Source: Artocarpus heterophyllus
Taxonomy: Eukaryota > Streptophyta > Magnoliopsida > Rosales > Moraceae
Direction: 5' to 3'
NCBI GenBank assembly: GCA_025403435.1
Contig: CM046350.1
Coordinates: 5,615,512 to 5,679,511 of the forward strand
Length of the DNA: 64,000 nucleotides
Program-made: the position numbers and the translations under genes
The notes under the pieces: model-generated
The model's input: only the letters and a program-made list of their open reading frames with translations
Databases searched by the model: none
Told to the model about the DNA's origin: nothing
In this document: piece by piece, positions 12,101 to 24,110 of the stretch
How positions within the stretch are numbered: position 1 is the first letter of the stretch
Layout of the letters: every line of letters starts with the position of its first letter

Positions 12101-14928
12101 CAAACCTGCTTAAACATGAGACCAATTGCAGGGCGACTAGTGGTTGCAAGACGCTCACTGAATCCCTGGATCGGCACATAGAGTCAGGGACAGCCTAGAA
12201 GGCAGTCTAAGTAATGAACCAAAATCTCAAAGCCTTTTATTTTCTTTTTCATATCTTATTCGAATATTTTTTTTAAGCATTTTCAATTAAAGCAGTAAAA
12301 AAAGGAAATGAAGAAGAATGACAACATATGAAATGACACAAGAAATTTAAGATAAACAAATAAATTAAAAAAAAAGTATAAACCAAAAAAACGAACAGAG
12401 AGAAACCTTGCTGAGAGAATTAATTGCAATGATAATCTGCTGTATATTAGTAAGTTTTGCAGGTGTCTCTTCCGGAGTCAATACTTTGACATTCATGAGC
12501 AATGCCTCTACCTGGACGAAAAAAGTCAATGTAAGAAAATTTATGTCTCTTTCAACGCCAGAGTCTTGCTCCCTGGGCCAATTTGGAGGACTCTGAATTC
12601 AAAACAAATCAAAAATTTGGAGGTAATGAAGAAGACCCACAAGAAATTATAAACATCTTAACCGCAATATAACCATAACCTGTTGGCGAAGAGGAGTAAG
12701 CAAAGAAGAAAGATAATCAGATTGCTTTGCTGGTGGCACATCCTCCATTCCAATTAGTAAACCAATTGCCTGTGAAGAGTTTATTCAGAAAATTAATTAC
12801 AAACCGCATTAGCTTTCACAAAAAATATCTCCACCAACTTCACAAATGCATAAATACATGCTCGTTGCAGACATGCAAACTCACTATACGAATAATTAAG
12901 TGTATACCTCAAAAATGTGACTACCATCTTCAGATCCCGAAAGCGCTTTTGATGTGTGATTCATATTTGTAAAGTGGCCAACCGTGTCTTGTAAGCTCTA
13001 AAACAGTCATCATCATAGATTTAGATGGATGAGAGAAGAGAGAAACATAAATAGAATAACGTATTCATCCTGTCTAAAAGAGATCGAGAATTGAGAACGG
13101 AAAGTGCATAAGGGCAATATATAGAGAGTGCAATATTTCTAGCGTGTACATAAAGAGATATAAGAAGGGAGGAGTTCAACAGAAGGACCATTTCACCGAC
13201 CTGCAAAATTGTCTCTATGAAAGGAACAAGCTTCACTTTCAGCAATTTCACAACCCTCATGAATAGATAACTGGCCCTCCGGCTCACGTTAATGCTTGGG
13301 TGGTGTATACCCCTTTCATCAAGAAAAGCACTCAGCACCATAGGAATATGCTGTGTATTCTCCTGAACAAACTTCAAATATCTTGCTATTGTTTCCAAGT
13401 ACACAAGTGCCACCAGCCTATTAGAATGGCAAGGAAACTTCGTAGATAAAAGCATTGGCACCAACTCACTCAAGAGTCCACTGCCAGTTCTGATAGCCTC
13501 ATCATTCATTGACTCACCAAGTGCGTAGAGAAGAGAAAGTGCAGCTTCCACCTCTTCAACATTCCTATCTGATGGAGACGCAACAGCACTAACCAACGAA
13601 TTTCGAATGAATAAATGAGTAACATCGGGAGCTACACGGCCCACACAACGCAACAGAACAAACATGTCTTTTCTAAACTCCACCATCCTATCTTCTTCCT
13701 CTCTCCCAATCTTATCCACCACATCAAGATTACCCCGGTACATAGGATCGTAGCGTATCTGGGAACGAATCACTTCCAATATCTGGCCCACATGAAGCAG
13801 CTGCTTCTCCCTTAATGGAGAAAGACTCTTCATCGTACCAACATAACTCGAAAGAAACTGAACGATATTGAATGTCGAATCCAACTCACAATGCTGCATT
13901 ACGTAGAACACGGAGGGCAAAACCTCATCCAAAAGCTCCACCGAGATACCCCTTGCGTCCTCAGAATTCAACCGCTTAAAGCACTCTAAGACCTCCACGG
14001 CATACCCTGTTAGAAGCGCGGCTATGCTAGAGATTAACTCCGAATCCCCATCCTTGTTTACCAGCCCAAAAACCCGACTTAAGCGAAGATTTTGCAAAAG
14101 AGAAAGCTTTGTTTGGTGATCCATCCGTTTTGAAACCACTGCCAACAAACACCCGGCCGCAGCACCACGGAGTTTTTCAGACAGCCCATCAACCAAAACC
14201 AACTCAAACAACAAAGGGATAAACGCATCATTCACAATCAAGCCAATGTCAATCCAAGAGACGTACCTCCTCATTGATTCCAACACGCTTGTGCAAACTT
14301 CTTGGTCAGAGTTTCTATACATGGATATCACATCAAACCAAGCTCTAACTATTTGGGGCACACAATGCTGCCTCATCTCATCCTTCACCGACCCACCAAC
14401 AGCCATTTCCTCAGGCGTTCTTAGGTAGTCCAAGCTAACCAATTCAACATCCAAAGCATTCAAAACCCGGCAAAACATGTCAATCACAGCAGCCCCTTTG
14501 CTCAAATGAGGTAAAAAATCAACAAACATAGATGACCAAATCACAGGGTACTCTGAATATATCAAAGTCACCAAAACCTGAGCAAGTTTGTTCTTTATAA
14601 ACGCAGGACCTTGTAATATCCTAACAGCATTGTGATGATCATCAAGGCCCTCAAAACAGGCCATGGAAAACACCGCTTTCTTAATCAAGTACCTCTCGTC
14701 TTGGCTCATCGACGAGTATCCGGCTCGAATAACATCGTGGAGAGTCTGCAAGCACCAGAACTGGACCTGAATTAGGTTAGAAAAGCACAGCCTTTCGATG
14801 CAAATTCTGCATATTGCCGGTTCTTCCTTCATTTTTTCGCAATATTCCTTTGCCTTTTGTTTCAACTCCAAATCAACGGCTCCAGATTCATCGAAAAGTA
14901 TCACTATTGCCTTTTCGAGATCGGCCAT
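9122..14928 (-). CDS. PSD: Exportin-t / PAUSED (tRNA nuclear export receptor), 13 exons
   Basis: An importin-beta family karyopherin (XPOT/LOS1) that binds mature tRNA with RanGTP in the nucleus and carries it to the cytoplasm. Exons in transcript order: 14928-13201, 12997-12908, 12769-12680, 12511-12407, 12165-12106, 11952-11890, 11801-11706, 11215-11051, 10852-10679, 10568-10506, 10415-10317, 9961-9815, 9211-9122. They sum to 2970 nt, giving 989 residues, the normal size for plant exportin-t. Exon 1 alone encodes 576 residues of HEAT-type helices, beginning MADLEKAIVILFDESG. Later exons give the conserved stretches SFIHRMVETLGASVFPYLPK, LINQLICKFNTSVHDILEEV, FYTFLHVITTHDLSSIFLSP and LFGEIVLGQKVMHEKFGDDF. 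Every exon length is a multiple of three, so all 12 introns are phase 0. The first donor reads GTCGGT and is weaker than the others. No break is seen. Confidence 0.95.
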
Positions 14929-16207
14929 GGACAGCCAAACAAAGAAAAAAACCCCTTTTAAATCCTATAAAAAATAAATATCCTATTACTTTCCTCAAAA
15001 CTTTCTTGCTCCGATTAAGTATTCGTTTCCAAACAAATTAGGGTTTGCCCATCAGGGTTTAAAGGAGTTTCAGAGAGCGATCGAGAAATTCAGAGCCGTC
15101 AGAGAGGTGAGAGCTTACCTTCGTTTTTCTTTTTTTTTTCGTAATTTTTTTCTTTATTGATTGAGATCAGATGAATTGTGATCTCCCATAGAAAGTGATT
15201 CTGAGTTAAGGGGAGCTAGGATTTTTGTGGGTTGAGAGAGAAACCCTAGGGTTTGGTTTGGGTGGGTCTGAATTTATAGTTTTAGTTTATCCAGGGTTTG
15301 ACAGGAAAGAAGGAGGAGGCACATGTGACATTGGAGGAGCCGGAAAGGGGGATCTAAGGGAGTTCTGGTGGTACCAAACTTACCGAAATACCCTTTCTAT
15401 CTGTGAATACTACTAGAATATCTTTTAGGGGATACTAGAATTGAATATGCACAGATTTCAGATTCATATGCTTTTCGGAGCGAGAGATCGAGCTAGAAAA
15501 ATTAATAAAAAGAGTAAAAATATGACTAAACTAATAAAATAAATGATAAAATATACTTTTAGGTGCATGGAATATAATTTAAAGAGGGGCAAAATAATTT
15601 TGATAAAACTTCATATAAAAATTATAAGGAAAAAAAGTTCAAGAGGTGGTCGTTCATCTTTGTTTTTATGTGGCTGTGCCTGTGTCTATAGTAATATAGC
15701 TAAAAATTTTTGTCAATGAAGACACTATGTAAAAAATTAATGATAATATTTGTTGCATATAAACGTAATTATATGTTTTGATTCTTATGTGAGAGCATAA
15801 ATAATAATTTTTAACAAATTAATAGAGGCACAATGATGTATTTTAAGTTTTTAGTGTGATGACACATAATTTTTCATATAAAATAAAAATGCAACTAAAA
15901 CTTTTAAAATTTTTTGAACATATTAGAACTTAAAAAGTTAATGGAACACGTGCCCTATTCAAGTACAAATGGCTCCATCACCATTTCCTATAATGAAAAT
16001 TCGTCTAAATTTGTTTCAATTCAAGTCCCACATCGGCGATTTTCATCGTTCAATTAATGCTAGATAATTATGTTTGAAACATTTTTAGCCATGTAAAAAA
16101 AAGGATAAAATTATAATTTGTGTCATATTTGTATTGTTTTTGGAGGTCAAACGAGTCTTTTGAATAAAGGGATGTAGATGATGTATCTGCAACATAAGTG
16201 CGTGAAA

Positions 16208-16241
<34 letters not shown>

Positions 16242-16793
16242 TGTGTGTGAAAGTATTTTATACAGACAACTTTCTTACAAATAGGAAAAGGGTCAATTTT
16301 GGTGGTCTCTTTAAAATATTTTTTAATAAGAAATGAAAAGTTGTCATTGTGTTGTGGGAGAAATGAAATTGTTTTTGTTTACTTACATATTTTTTTAATT
16401 ACTAGAATATATGTTAGATAATGAGTAATTATTGATTGTTGTGTTAGTAATATACCAATAATAAATTCCTCAAAAAATGCTAATACTAATAATAATTAAT
16501 TAATTAATATTTAATTGCACATCAATAATGACAATAAATAATAATTACTCTATTAATTATCATTAAATTTAAATTATTGAAGATTCCCCTTTTAGAACAC
16601 CAACAAGAAATAAATAGCAGCAAGTGAAATAAAACAGTTTTTTTTTTTTTCATAAAATGACTCATGGCAAGCTTGCCCGCTTTAAAGATGAGATATTTAG
16701 TGTTCACGTCACCCCAAACAGGCGGGGATTGATTTTTGCTATAGAGAAAAAAACCTTCCAGCATTTATGTCATGTGTCTGTACAAACTTTTAA
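14929..16793. other. Exportin-t 5' flank and AT-rich spacer
   Basis: The minus-strand promoter and 5' leader of the exportin-t gene should lie at about 14929-15400. Beyond it is AT-rich sequence with a run of 28 T at 16209-16236. An AGTCCCACATCGG word near 16024 resembles an snRNA upstream element but has no TATA box at the required distance. No gene is recognised. Confidence 0.5.
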
Positions 16794-17231
16794 GTGAGAG
16801 AATGTAATTTCCCTCAACACATTAGGGCTTTTTTATTAGGGTTTTTTTTCCTCTCCTTCATTCTCTCTCTTCTACTTCTTCCTTTCTCTTTGTTTCTCTC
16901 ACAACCCCTCTGCTTTAGCCATCATGAGAGGAGATTTAGTGCCCCCGTCAAAGCTCCATCACAAGCCTTAATCAAATCACCATGTCACGTCTTTTCCATC
17001 GAAGACATGCCCACATCTAGTGTCGCCGCAATAGGAGAGCTTGGAGGAGCTCCGAGCTTTGCTCGCCTCAGACTCACGAGAGAAAAAGAGCTACGCCACA
17101 AACCTAAATCATATTGTCGTGTCATGTCTCTTCTGTCGACGACATGCTCAGATCTAATGCCGCCGCGAGAAAAGATTTCAAGAGGAGCTCCAAGCTTTGC
17201 CGCGCCTTAGCCAAAGCAAGAGGAGATCTAG
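16794..17231 (+). other. GC-richer segment with tandem units; ORF of doubtful reality
   Basis: A pyrimidine-rich leader-like stretch (16830-16920) is followed by two diverged tandem units of about 130 bp. Both contain the pattern GACATG, ATCTA, GCCGCG or GCCGCA, then GAGCTCC and AAGCTTTGC or GAGCTTTGC. An open frame of 138 codons runs through (16794-17210) but has no recognised domain, and its repeat structure argues against an ordinary protein. The segment is cut by the LTR-like sequence starting at 17232 and appears to resume at 19944 (TCTACTGCTGCCGC). Confidence 0.35.
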
Positions 17232-19943
17232 TGTGACACCCAAGCATTTTTGATATATTAAAAATGTAATAACTTAAGGATTATGTTAAGCATAAATTAT
17301 GTGTCACAAAGATTAATGTTTAATTCAATTTTTATAATAAAGTCCATAAAAGCAAAAAATATGATTTTTAAAGGTAAAATTCATGTCATAGTCTTAAATA
17401 AAGAAAGAATTATATGGAAATAAGCTGGAAAGCTTAATTGTTGCAACAAATGTTAAGACAAAAATATAGTTTAAGAAAAATATTGTATAATAATATAAAA
17501 AATTATAAGGTATTAGAGTAATGTAGTGTAAAGAAGTACACTGATAAAGTTATGTTGTATAAAAATTACACTGTAAAAGTAATGCAATGTAGGAATTGGA
17601 CTGTTTAAGGTTAAGCAGTATAAAAATTTGACTATTTAAGTTAAAGCAGTATAAGAATAATACTGTTTGGTGAATATGGATGAATAAGGAAGGCTGTAGC
17701 AGTATGAAGAAATACCAACAGTATAAGAAAAATACTATCAGTATAACTTTAGACGGTATAAAGTTAGATAATATTGAAATTACATTATGTGATTGATGAA
17801 AATAAGTACGGGAGGTTATGGGACCTCATGAATTGTATGGAAAGGAATACCGACAGTACAGGAAAAATGCTACAAGTACAGGAAAAATAAGTACGAGAGG
17901 TTGTGAGACCTCATGAATTGTATGGAAAGTAATACCGATAGTACAGAAAAAATACTATCAGTATAAATTTAGACTGTGTAAAGTTTAGAGGGTCCTGCCA
18001 AGAGGGACACCTTGGAAATTTTGATTGGGCCACCACATTTACTAATGTGGCCCAACCATAAAAGGCCAAGTTAACCCTATAATAATTAGGGTGGTGAGTC
18101 ACCAAGGTTATAAAAAAATCTAAATAAGTTAATCTTGATTTAAGGCATTAATGAGCAAATTCTGTTCATTCTTCCCTCCACCATGCACGGCCACTTTGGG
18201 AGCCATTCTTCCAAAGTTTTTTTCAAAGCCAAACTCTTCACATAATCATCTCCAACCAAGTTTCATGTTCAAGTTCAAGGTTTTCCAAACCTTAAAGTAA
18301 GAAAAGTAAACTTTTCCTTAAGTTTTGAAGGGTTTTTGTTCAAGTTTTTTATTAAATTTTTATGGTATAAAGTGGATTTTATATCAAGGGAGTTTGGGAG
18401 CCTTCAAGTGCCAAAAGGTGGGGACAAACACTTCAAAATGACTAGGACACAGAAGCCGACAAATGAAAGAAAAAGAAACATAATAGGGAACGCTAGAGCT
18501 TAGTCCAGGTAAGTTCAACCTCACCTATAGCATGAAGTAAATAATTTTCAAATGCTTATTAGATATGTGTTTGCAAATGTGTTTGTAATTGTTATACAAG
18601 TTGATTTTAAAGTATATTTGCATTTATTATGCACATGGTTTTAAAGTTCAAAACAAAATTTGCAATGAATTTGTAACTACTATGTTTAAAGCATATTTGC
18701 ATTTAATATGCATAATGTTTTTAAAAGTTCAAGTTATGATTTTCAATGTTTTAAAACTATGATTGCATGTGTTATGCAATACAATTTAAAATTTAAGTCA
18801 TGATATGCAACATGTTTACATTTGTCATGTTAAATGTTTAAATGTTAAGTTATAGCACTATAATGTGTAAGCATTTGTTATGCTCACCAAGTTAAAAAGA
18901 TGGTAAAGTAAATATGATAAGAAAGTGTTGTACCAGCCTCCTTGATGTGAGGTACACAAGTAAAGTTAATGTTTTGACCTCCTTGATATGAGGTATATAA
19001 CCTCGGTGTTCGATGGTCTCAAGTCTTTCATAAGGCAAGCACCACGTTTATGATCTCATGATTAATGATGTTGGTACGGACACTACAGTAAGATAAAAAA
19101 AAGTTAAGGAACATAGATAAAGAGTTAAAGTAAGAAATAAATGAACATAAGAGGCTCATAATTGAAAGTTCCTAATTGAGCATAAATAGAATCATGCATT
19201 TTGATTCTATCTGTATTCCTTGTTATGAAATGTTTATATGTTATGGAAAACATTCTGAAAAATGTTTTACGTTAAATGTTTATGAAAAACATTTTTATGT
19301 TTTCAAGAAAAGGTTTATGAATGACGTTTAAGAAATGTTTTATGAAAAATGTTTAAAAAAATGTTTATGAAAAACGTTTTAAAAAAGGTTTTTATGAAAA
19401 AAGCTTTTAAAGCATGTGGAAATTATTTATGAGATTTCGTTTGAACTTACTGAGCGAAAGCTCATTAAAAATTTCTTCATGCTGTAGGTAGTCCTACAGG
19501 TGACTAGTACGACTTATTTGAGGAGCTTGATGCTATGGAGGGCAAATGCGAAGATTTAGATGTGGATACCACTATAGTATGCTTCTCAAAGGAAATGTTT
19601 TGCACTATTTGATATAGTGTTCTCAAAGTTATACAAAAATCAAAGTTTTACGATATATTTACAAAATGTTTTATTTACTTATAAAGTTAAGTTTTAATTA
19701 ACAATTCAGTAAATGTTTCTTAATAAGTTACGATTTGAAATAGTTTTAAAGTCAAGTGTTGAGCAATGACTTAACATAAATTGCGACAGAAATCGCAATA
19801 GTTCTAAAGAACATTTTAAAGGATGTTAAAGAAATAAGAAAAAATTTTATTTCAGTATCTTTCTTACTAAATAAGTAAGATTAATGTTTAAGAAATAATG
19901 TTTAAAGAAAGTCAAGTGACTGCCTAAAAAGGCAGGCATGTCA
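17232..19943 (+). mobile_element. Long solo LTR (about 2.7 kb), copy A
   Basis: It starts TGTGACACCC and ends GGCAGGCATGTCA, the TG...CA ends expected of an LTR. It is flanked by TCTAG (17227-17231) and TCTAC (19944-19948), which match at four of five bases as an old target duplication. About 1.5 kb of its 3' part (from about 18440) is homologous, in inverted orientation, to 31830-33405. Inside are a CAGTATAA/ATACTG-rich array (17520-17780), an 83-bp direct duplication (17803-17968) and an ATGTTTATGAAAAACG-like array (19250-19400). There is no coding region. Solo-LTR status is inferred from ends, length and flanks. Confidence 0.6.
17803..17968 (+). repeat. Direct duplication of about 83 bp within LTR copy A
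   Basis: Two units share AATAAGTACG, then GAGACCTCATGAATTGTATG or GGGACCTCATGAATTGTATG, then GTAATACCGA or GGAATACCGA, then GTACAG. Confidence 0.65.
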
Positions 19944-20200
19944 TCTACTGCTGCCGCAAGCCTGTGGTTAGATCATTGTCTTGAAGCGCCATTGAGTGTA
20001 ATGCCCCTAAGTGGAAGTTAGTAGTATTTAGTAAATATAAATAAATTTTACAATATCATTTCAAATCATTAAAACAATACCCATGGTTCTTTCAAATAAA
20101 ATTGAACTATAATATATATAAAATTTTAGTCGACGGTTTAGTATATAGCACCAAATATTAAAAGTACAATCATTATCATTATTGAGGTCTAGCACTAGAT
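19944..20200. other. Spacer between two LTR insertions
   Basis: AT-rich. The first 50 bases continue the segment interrupted at 17231. A TGTAATGCCCCTAAGTGG word near 19998 looks like the start of another eroded LTR. No gene is seen. Confidence 0.35.
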
Positions 20201-20488
20201 TGTTGTTAGTTAACACCATATACGGCTGCGCACTGTGCTCGAACAGTTTTTTCTGCTAGTCTCGGCCTCTCGAGTAAACCTGCAACAAGAAAATGGTTGA
20301 TTCGGAGGTAGGGGTGCCGATGTGGTGCCGGCCAAAGACTCTTTGACGTTCAAGTCAGGTGCTTGTTCGGCAGAGTACGAGAATAGAGTTAGTTAGGAAA
20401 GAGCATGTTACCTTAAGCTGCAGTGAATGCGCTCTGTTTATAGGCTACTACTTGAATATGATGTTAGGTGGGTTTGACCCATGTCTCG

Positions 20489-21110
20489 TGTTGATGCTTG
20501 CCGCCGTCCGGCGTCGGATCAACACCCAGGTGTGACTGTACACCTTTTGACCTCCTCTAAGCTTGCCCCTGGTCGGAACTGAGTACCTGCAAGAGGGATG
20601 ATTCGGAGAAATGGGGTTAGTCGATATACAAGGGCTCTCCGATGCTCAAGGCAAGAACTGTTCGGCAGAGGTCGGCAGCTGATCAAATGTGAAGAGGTTT
20701 CTCTCTCTAAAACGTCATAAATGCATCCTATTTATAGGCCACCAGCTGGATCGGGTGCAAGATGGGTTTTGCCCATTACCCAGGTGTCACATCAAAGTGT
20801 ATCAAGCAATAGGTGACAAGTGTCGCGTCCATAGTCCAATGGATTGGACTCTATCGGACGGCAGCACGCCTGCCTGGTGTTGGCCAACAAGGATGGGTAG
20901 TGACGTGTTATGATGAATAGCGTGGCCCGGCCTGAGCTACAGTTCATCCCCCGAGGTGGCAGCCTTCTTGGGGGCGTGCCCTCAGATCAGTGGAAGGCTC
21001 CCCGGGAAGAAGCATAATTCGTCGGGTCGGGCGGTAGCCATTTATGCCGAACTCATTTGCCGACCACCAAAGTTAATGTCCTCGGTGGGAGTGCCGAGCT
21101 ACCCTCAACA
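20489..21110 (-). repeat. 3' LTR of the Tat element (left end in window)
   Basis: Begins TGTTGATGCTTGCCGCC and ends TACCCTCAACA on the plus strand. It is 622 bp and differs from the other LTR at five positions, all transitions. The TATA-like box for the element's own strand is the complement of TATTTATA at 20729-20736. Confidence 0.95.
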
Positions 21111-21125
21111 TTAGCCCCCCAGTGC
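21111..21125 (-). other. Polypurine tract next to the 3' LTR
   Basis: On the minus strand the sequence just before the LTR reads ACTGGGGGGCTAA. This is a G-rich purine tract abutting TGTTGAGGG, as expected for the plus-strand primer of an LTR retroelement. Confidence 0.75.
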
Positions 21126-21336
21126 ACCTGGTCGGTGTTCGACCGGGTGGACTATGCCGAGTGGGTGATGTCGGCTCAAAGGAAGAAGACTAAGCGACAC
21201 TTAGAAGCGGGGTGAGGTGAAAAGACGCGCGGATCAGACGGGGGACGCGTGTCGCGTCGCAGCCGTCTGTGTGGCTGTCAGGCGTATTAATTGCACCTTT
21301 TGGGTTTTCGCGCTCGAACTTCCCGCTTAAAGTGGC

Positions 21337-21344
21337 TATAAATA
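21337..21344 (+). promoter_or_regulatory. TATA box of the antisense gene
   Basis: GGCTATAAATAGGGCCC is a textbook plant TATA box about 140 bp ahead of the ATG at 21484. It lies outside the LTR and on the opposite strand from gag-pol, so the antisense gene appears to have its own promoter. Confidence 0.7.
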
Positions 21345-21483
21345 GGGCCCCTCCCCTCCGCAATTTGCACTTCATTTTCAGAAATTTACGAACGAGAAAT
21401 TTTAGCTGCCGAGCTCAAGTACTAGCCGAGGATTATATCAACCGAGCAACCAAGAACCCGAGCAGGTAATTCCCGAGTGAAAA

Positions 21484-24042
21484 ATGAGTGATTTGTCCGA
21501 CTCGCAAAACGTAGAGGCTTCATGGTCGGAAAGCAGCGGGGAGAGCAGTAGCTCTTCTTCGACTCAATCTGACGCCGAGGTGGCGTCCCATGGACGGGAA
21601 GGGGCCAGGCGGCTGGAGCAGATCCTAAGGGTCGATTCCCAGACCGTGCCCGAGCAAGAATTTTTAGATTTGCTAGGCGGGCACAAACTTATCAGGCCGT
21701 CCAGGGGGCAAGACCCTTATACTGGGGCGGCAACAGCGGGCCATTCCCAAGTTTTTCCAAGGGAGAGGACCGAGTTTCAAACCCAGGAGGACGCTCCGAG
21801 CACCTCTGGTCGGAATGCCGAGGCCCCCGTCCAAGTTGCAGGCGTGATTACGGTTGATGCCTCCGATGAGGAGCATGCGGCCGAGGAGGCAGGGGCAGAA
21901 CAACCGGAGATGGAGCAGGAGGTCCAGGCCACCCGCGTACGGGGCGTCACAGCATATCGGATAAGCCGTCCTGGGCAAACCTCAGCGGCAGGATATACGA
22001 GCGCGATTACAGAGTCGCGGTTAGGGACACTGCGCGCCGAATATGGTATTCCGACCGATGTGGATCTCGTCGTTCCCGGAGAGGGGGATTCACCTTTAGA
22101 GGTGCCGGAGGGGTTTATCACACTTTACGCCGAGTTCTTCAAGGCCAGGCTGCGTCTGCCACTGCACCGTTTCCTTCGCCGGGCGCTTAATGACTTTAAT
22201 GTGTGCCCGGCACAATTAAACCCGAACAGCTACAGGTCGCTGATCGGGATGTATATTTTGTGGAAGTACCACCGGAGTACTGAGATGCCGCTGGAAGCCT
22301 TCAAGCAAGTATTCAAGATGAAGAAGCTTCCTCGGCAGTCCAGTTGGTACTACTTCACCGGCTTCAGAAAGGACTTTATTCTGGGCAACCCCGACTCGGA
22401 CAAGCTGTGGAAGTACGAATGGTTTTACGTCGGGGGGAACTTTTTAGCCCGAGCCGGTGAAGTTGTCCCCGAGGATGAACAAGTGCCGGGGTCATTCGAG
22501 CTGGGGCACGTCTGGATTAAGCGCCCTTGGGCACCGAGCCATGTAATAGAGGCCGTGGACGAGCTGTTCGAAAAGCCCGAGTCGACCAGACAACAGTCCT
22601 TTCTTCTGAGAAAGGACACCCTGTCCAGATACGGTTGGTTCGGGGAATCTAGCAGTCTTCCCCGAGCTAGGCGTCCTGCCCGGGAGACCGGGCAGGTTAC
22701 TGTTGCCCATATGGGTGATCTTCCAGGGCCAAGCACTTCCCGGTCCGGGTGGCCGACGAGGGAGCCTTCATTGTCCAGTACCGAGGACTCGTCCAGTGGC
22801 TCCCTCGGTGCGGGGCCACCTGTAGCCGACGAGAACCTCGAGGGCGTAATTAGGCTCCCGTACCCGTCGGGCCAACTCCGGATCGGAGGTCAGCCTAAAA
22901 TTTTATTTATAGTCGCCGTCCTCTTTTATTTCGTTCTTTGCTTAACTTGGATTTTCTTTGTACAGAAATGACTGCACCGAGCTCCCGCTCTGGTAGGCTT
23001 GCCCAGATGAGAACACAAAGGAAGGGCAAGGGCAAGGCCGCCGAGGCCAGCAAGAAGCGTAAGAGGACGCCAGCACCCGAGCCCCCGACACGTACTGGGT
23101 AGACCTCCACATCAGTCCAAGCTCCACCGCCACTGCCAATAAGGACCTCCTCAGAGACCGGCCGAGTAGACGAGGCATCCAGAGGTTCTTCCGAGAACCA
23201 ACAAAGAAGGCGCCCGAACTACCGCGGGATGCTCCTTGAACGCATCGGGGACGTGGCTCCCTCGAATGACTTCTTTATGGAGATTCGGGGTGAGGACTTC
23301 CCCGATTTGTGCAACCTGGCACTCCGATCGGCAGCCTCAGTAAGTATCCAAGTCGACTAATGGTTGCAGGGACTTCCTATAATATTGCCAAGAACTTATC
23401 CCTTGGTACTTTTCACAGCTGAGCGTCGTTGTGCACATGACGCACTCCATCGGGGTGAGGGAGATCCACAAGGAGCAAGAAAGGCACAAGAAGACCCTCC
23501 TCCTGAAGTTGGACTCCGACAGAGAGCTCAAAGACACGAAGGATGAATTAGGTCGGGCCAAGGAGGAGGCTCAGAAGGCGAAGTCCGAGGCCGAGGACAT
23601 GTTGAGGCGGCTAAAGGAGGCAGAGGATAAGGCTGCTCGGTAGGAGGAGATAGCTGCTCGCCAGGAGGAGAAAGCCGCTCAGCTAGAGGAACGACTGGCA
23701 ACTCTACAAGCCGAGCATCACCGATTCGTGGCCGGGCTTCCGGATCAGCTAGCCGCTGCGGTCGAGGAGTTCAAGACCTCCCCCGAGTACACCGATCTCT
23801 ACTTCGATGGAATGGTGGATCTCCGCGACCATCTGATAGAGAAGCATCCTGAGGCCGCCGCATTCGACTGGTCGGTTATTTCCGAGCCGGACCAGGGTGA
23901 GGCCAAGCAACAACGGGATGTTGAGGAGGTCGTCGTTGTAGACGGTGACGACAGCGGGGATGTGCAAGCTGCCGAGGGCGGTCAAGACGACAGCGCGGCC
24001 GGGGACGAGACTCAAGCTGGTGATGAGACTCGGGCCGATTGA
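21484..24042 (+). CDS. Antisense ORF of the Tat element (putative gypsy-type extra protein), 3 exons, two stops
   Basis: The protein belongs to the extra antisense ORFs of plant Tat elements. The part VPEGFITLYAEFFKARLRLP to NSYRSLIGMYILWKY resembles what I recall as Pfam Transposase_28 ('putative gypsy type transposon'), of unknown function. Exons: 21484-22888, 22966-23339, 23419-24042. Introns of 77 and 79 bp have consensus ends (GGAG|GTCAGC to TACAG; TCA|GTAAGT to CACAG) and the frame continues exactly across both. N-terminal: acidic and Ser-rich. Middle: conserved core. Exon 2: Lys/Arg-rich and Pro-rich. Exon 3: a coiled coil of Lys/Glu/Ala heptads, then an acidic tail. In-frame TAG codons lie at 23100-23102 and 23641-23643. 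The second sits in a repeated unit whose next copy has CAG, so C-to-T change is likely. The gene converges on pol, tail to tail. Confidence 0.8.
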
Positions 24043-24104
24043 TCCTCTGTTTCTTGCTTTTTGTGATTGGGCTCAGGAGGTGCCCGACTTTCTTGTACCT
24101 CCTT

Positions 24105-24110
24105 AATAAA
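24105..24110 (+). terminator. Poly(A) signal of the antisense gene
   Basis: AATAAA lies 63 bp after the stop codon of the antisense ORF, in CCTCCTTAATAAAGAAATTT. It is a likely polyadenylation signal. Confidence 0.55.

Noticed and set aside
16024..16040. AGTCCCACATCGG, an exact match to the snRNA upstream element
   Set aside because: No TATA box at 23-24 or 33-34 bp and no snRNA-like sequence after it. The word is also common at edges of plant retroelements.
16794..17210. 138-codon plus-strand ORF as a gene
   Set aside because: It spans two tandem repeat units and a low-complexity leader, has no recognised domain, and is cut off beside a transposon edge.
22425..23178. Minus-strand ORFs inside the antisense gene region of the gypsy element
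   Set aside because: They are shadows of the plus-strand exons and contain no known domain.
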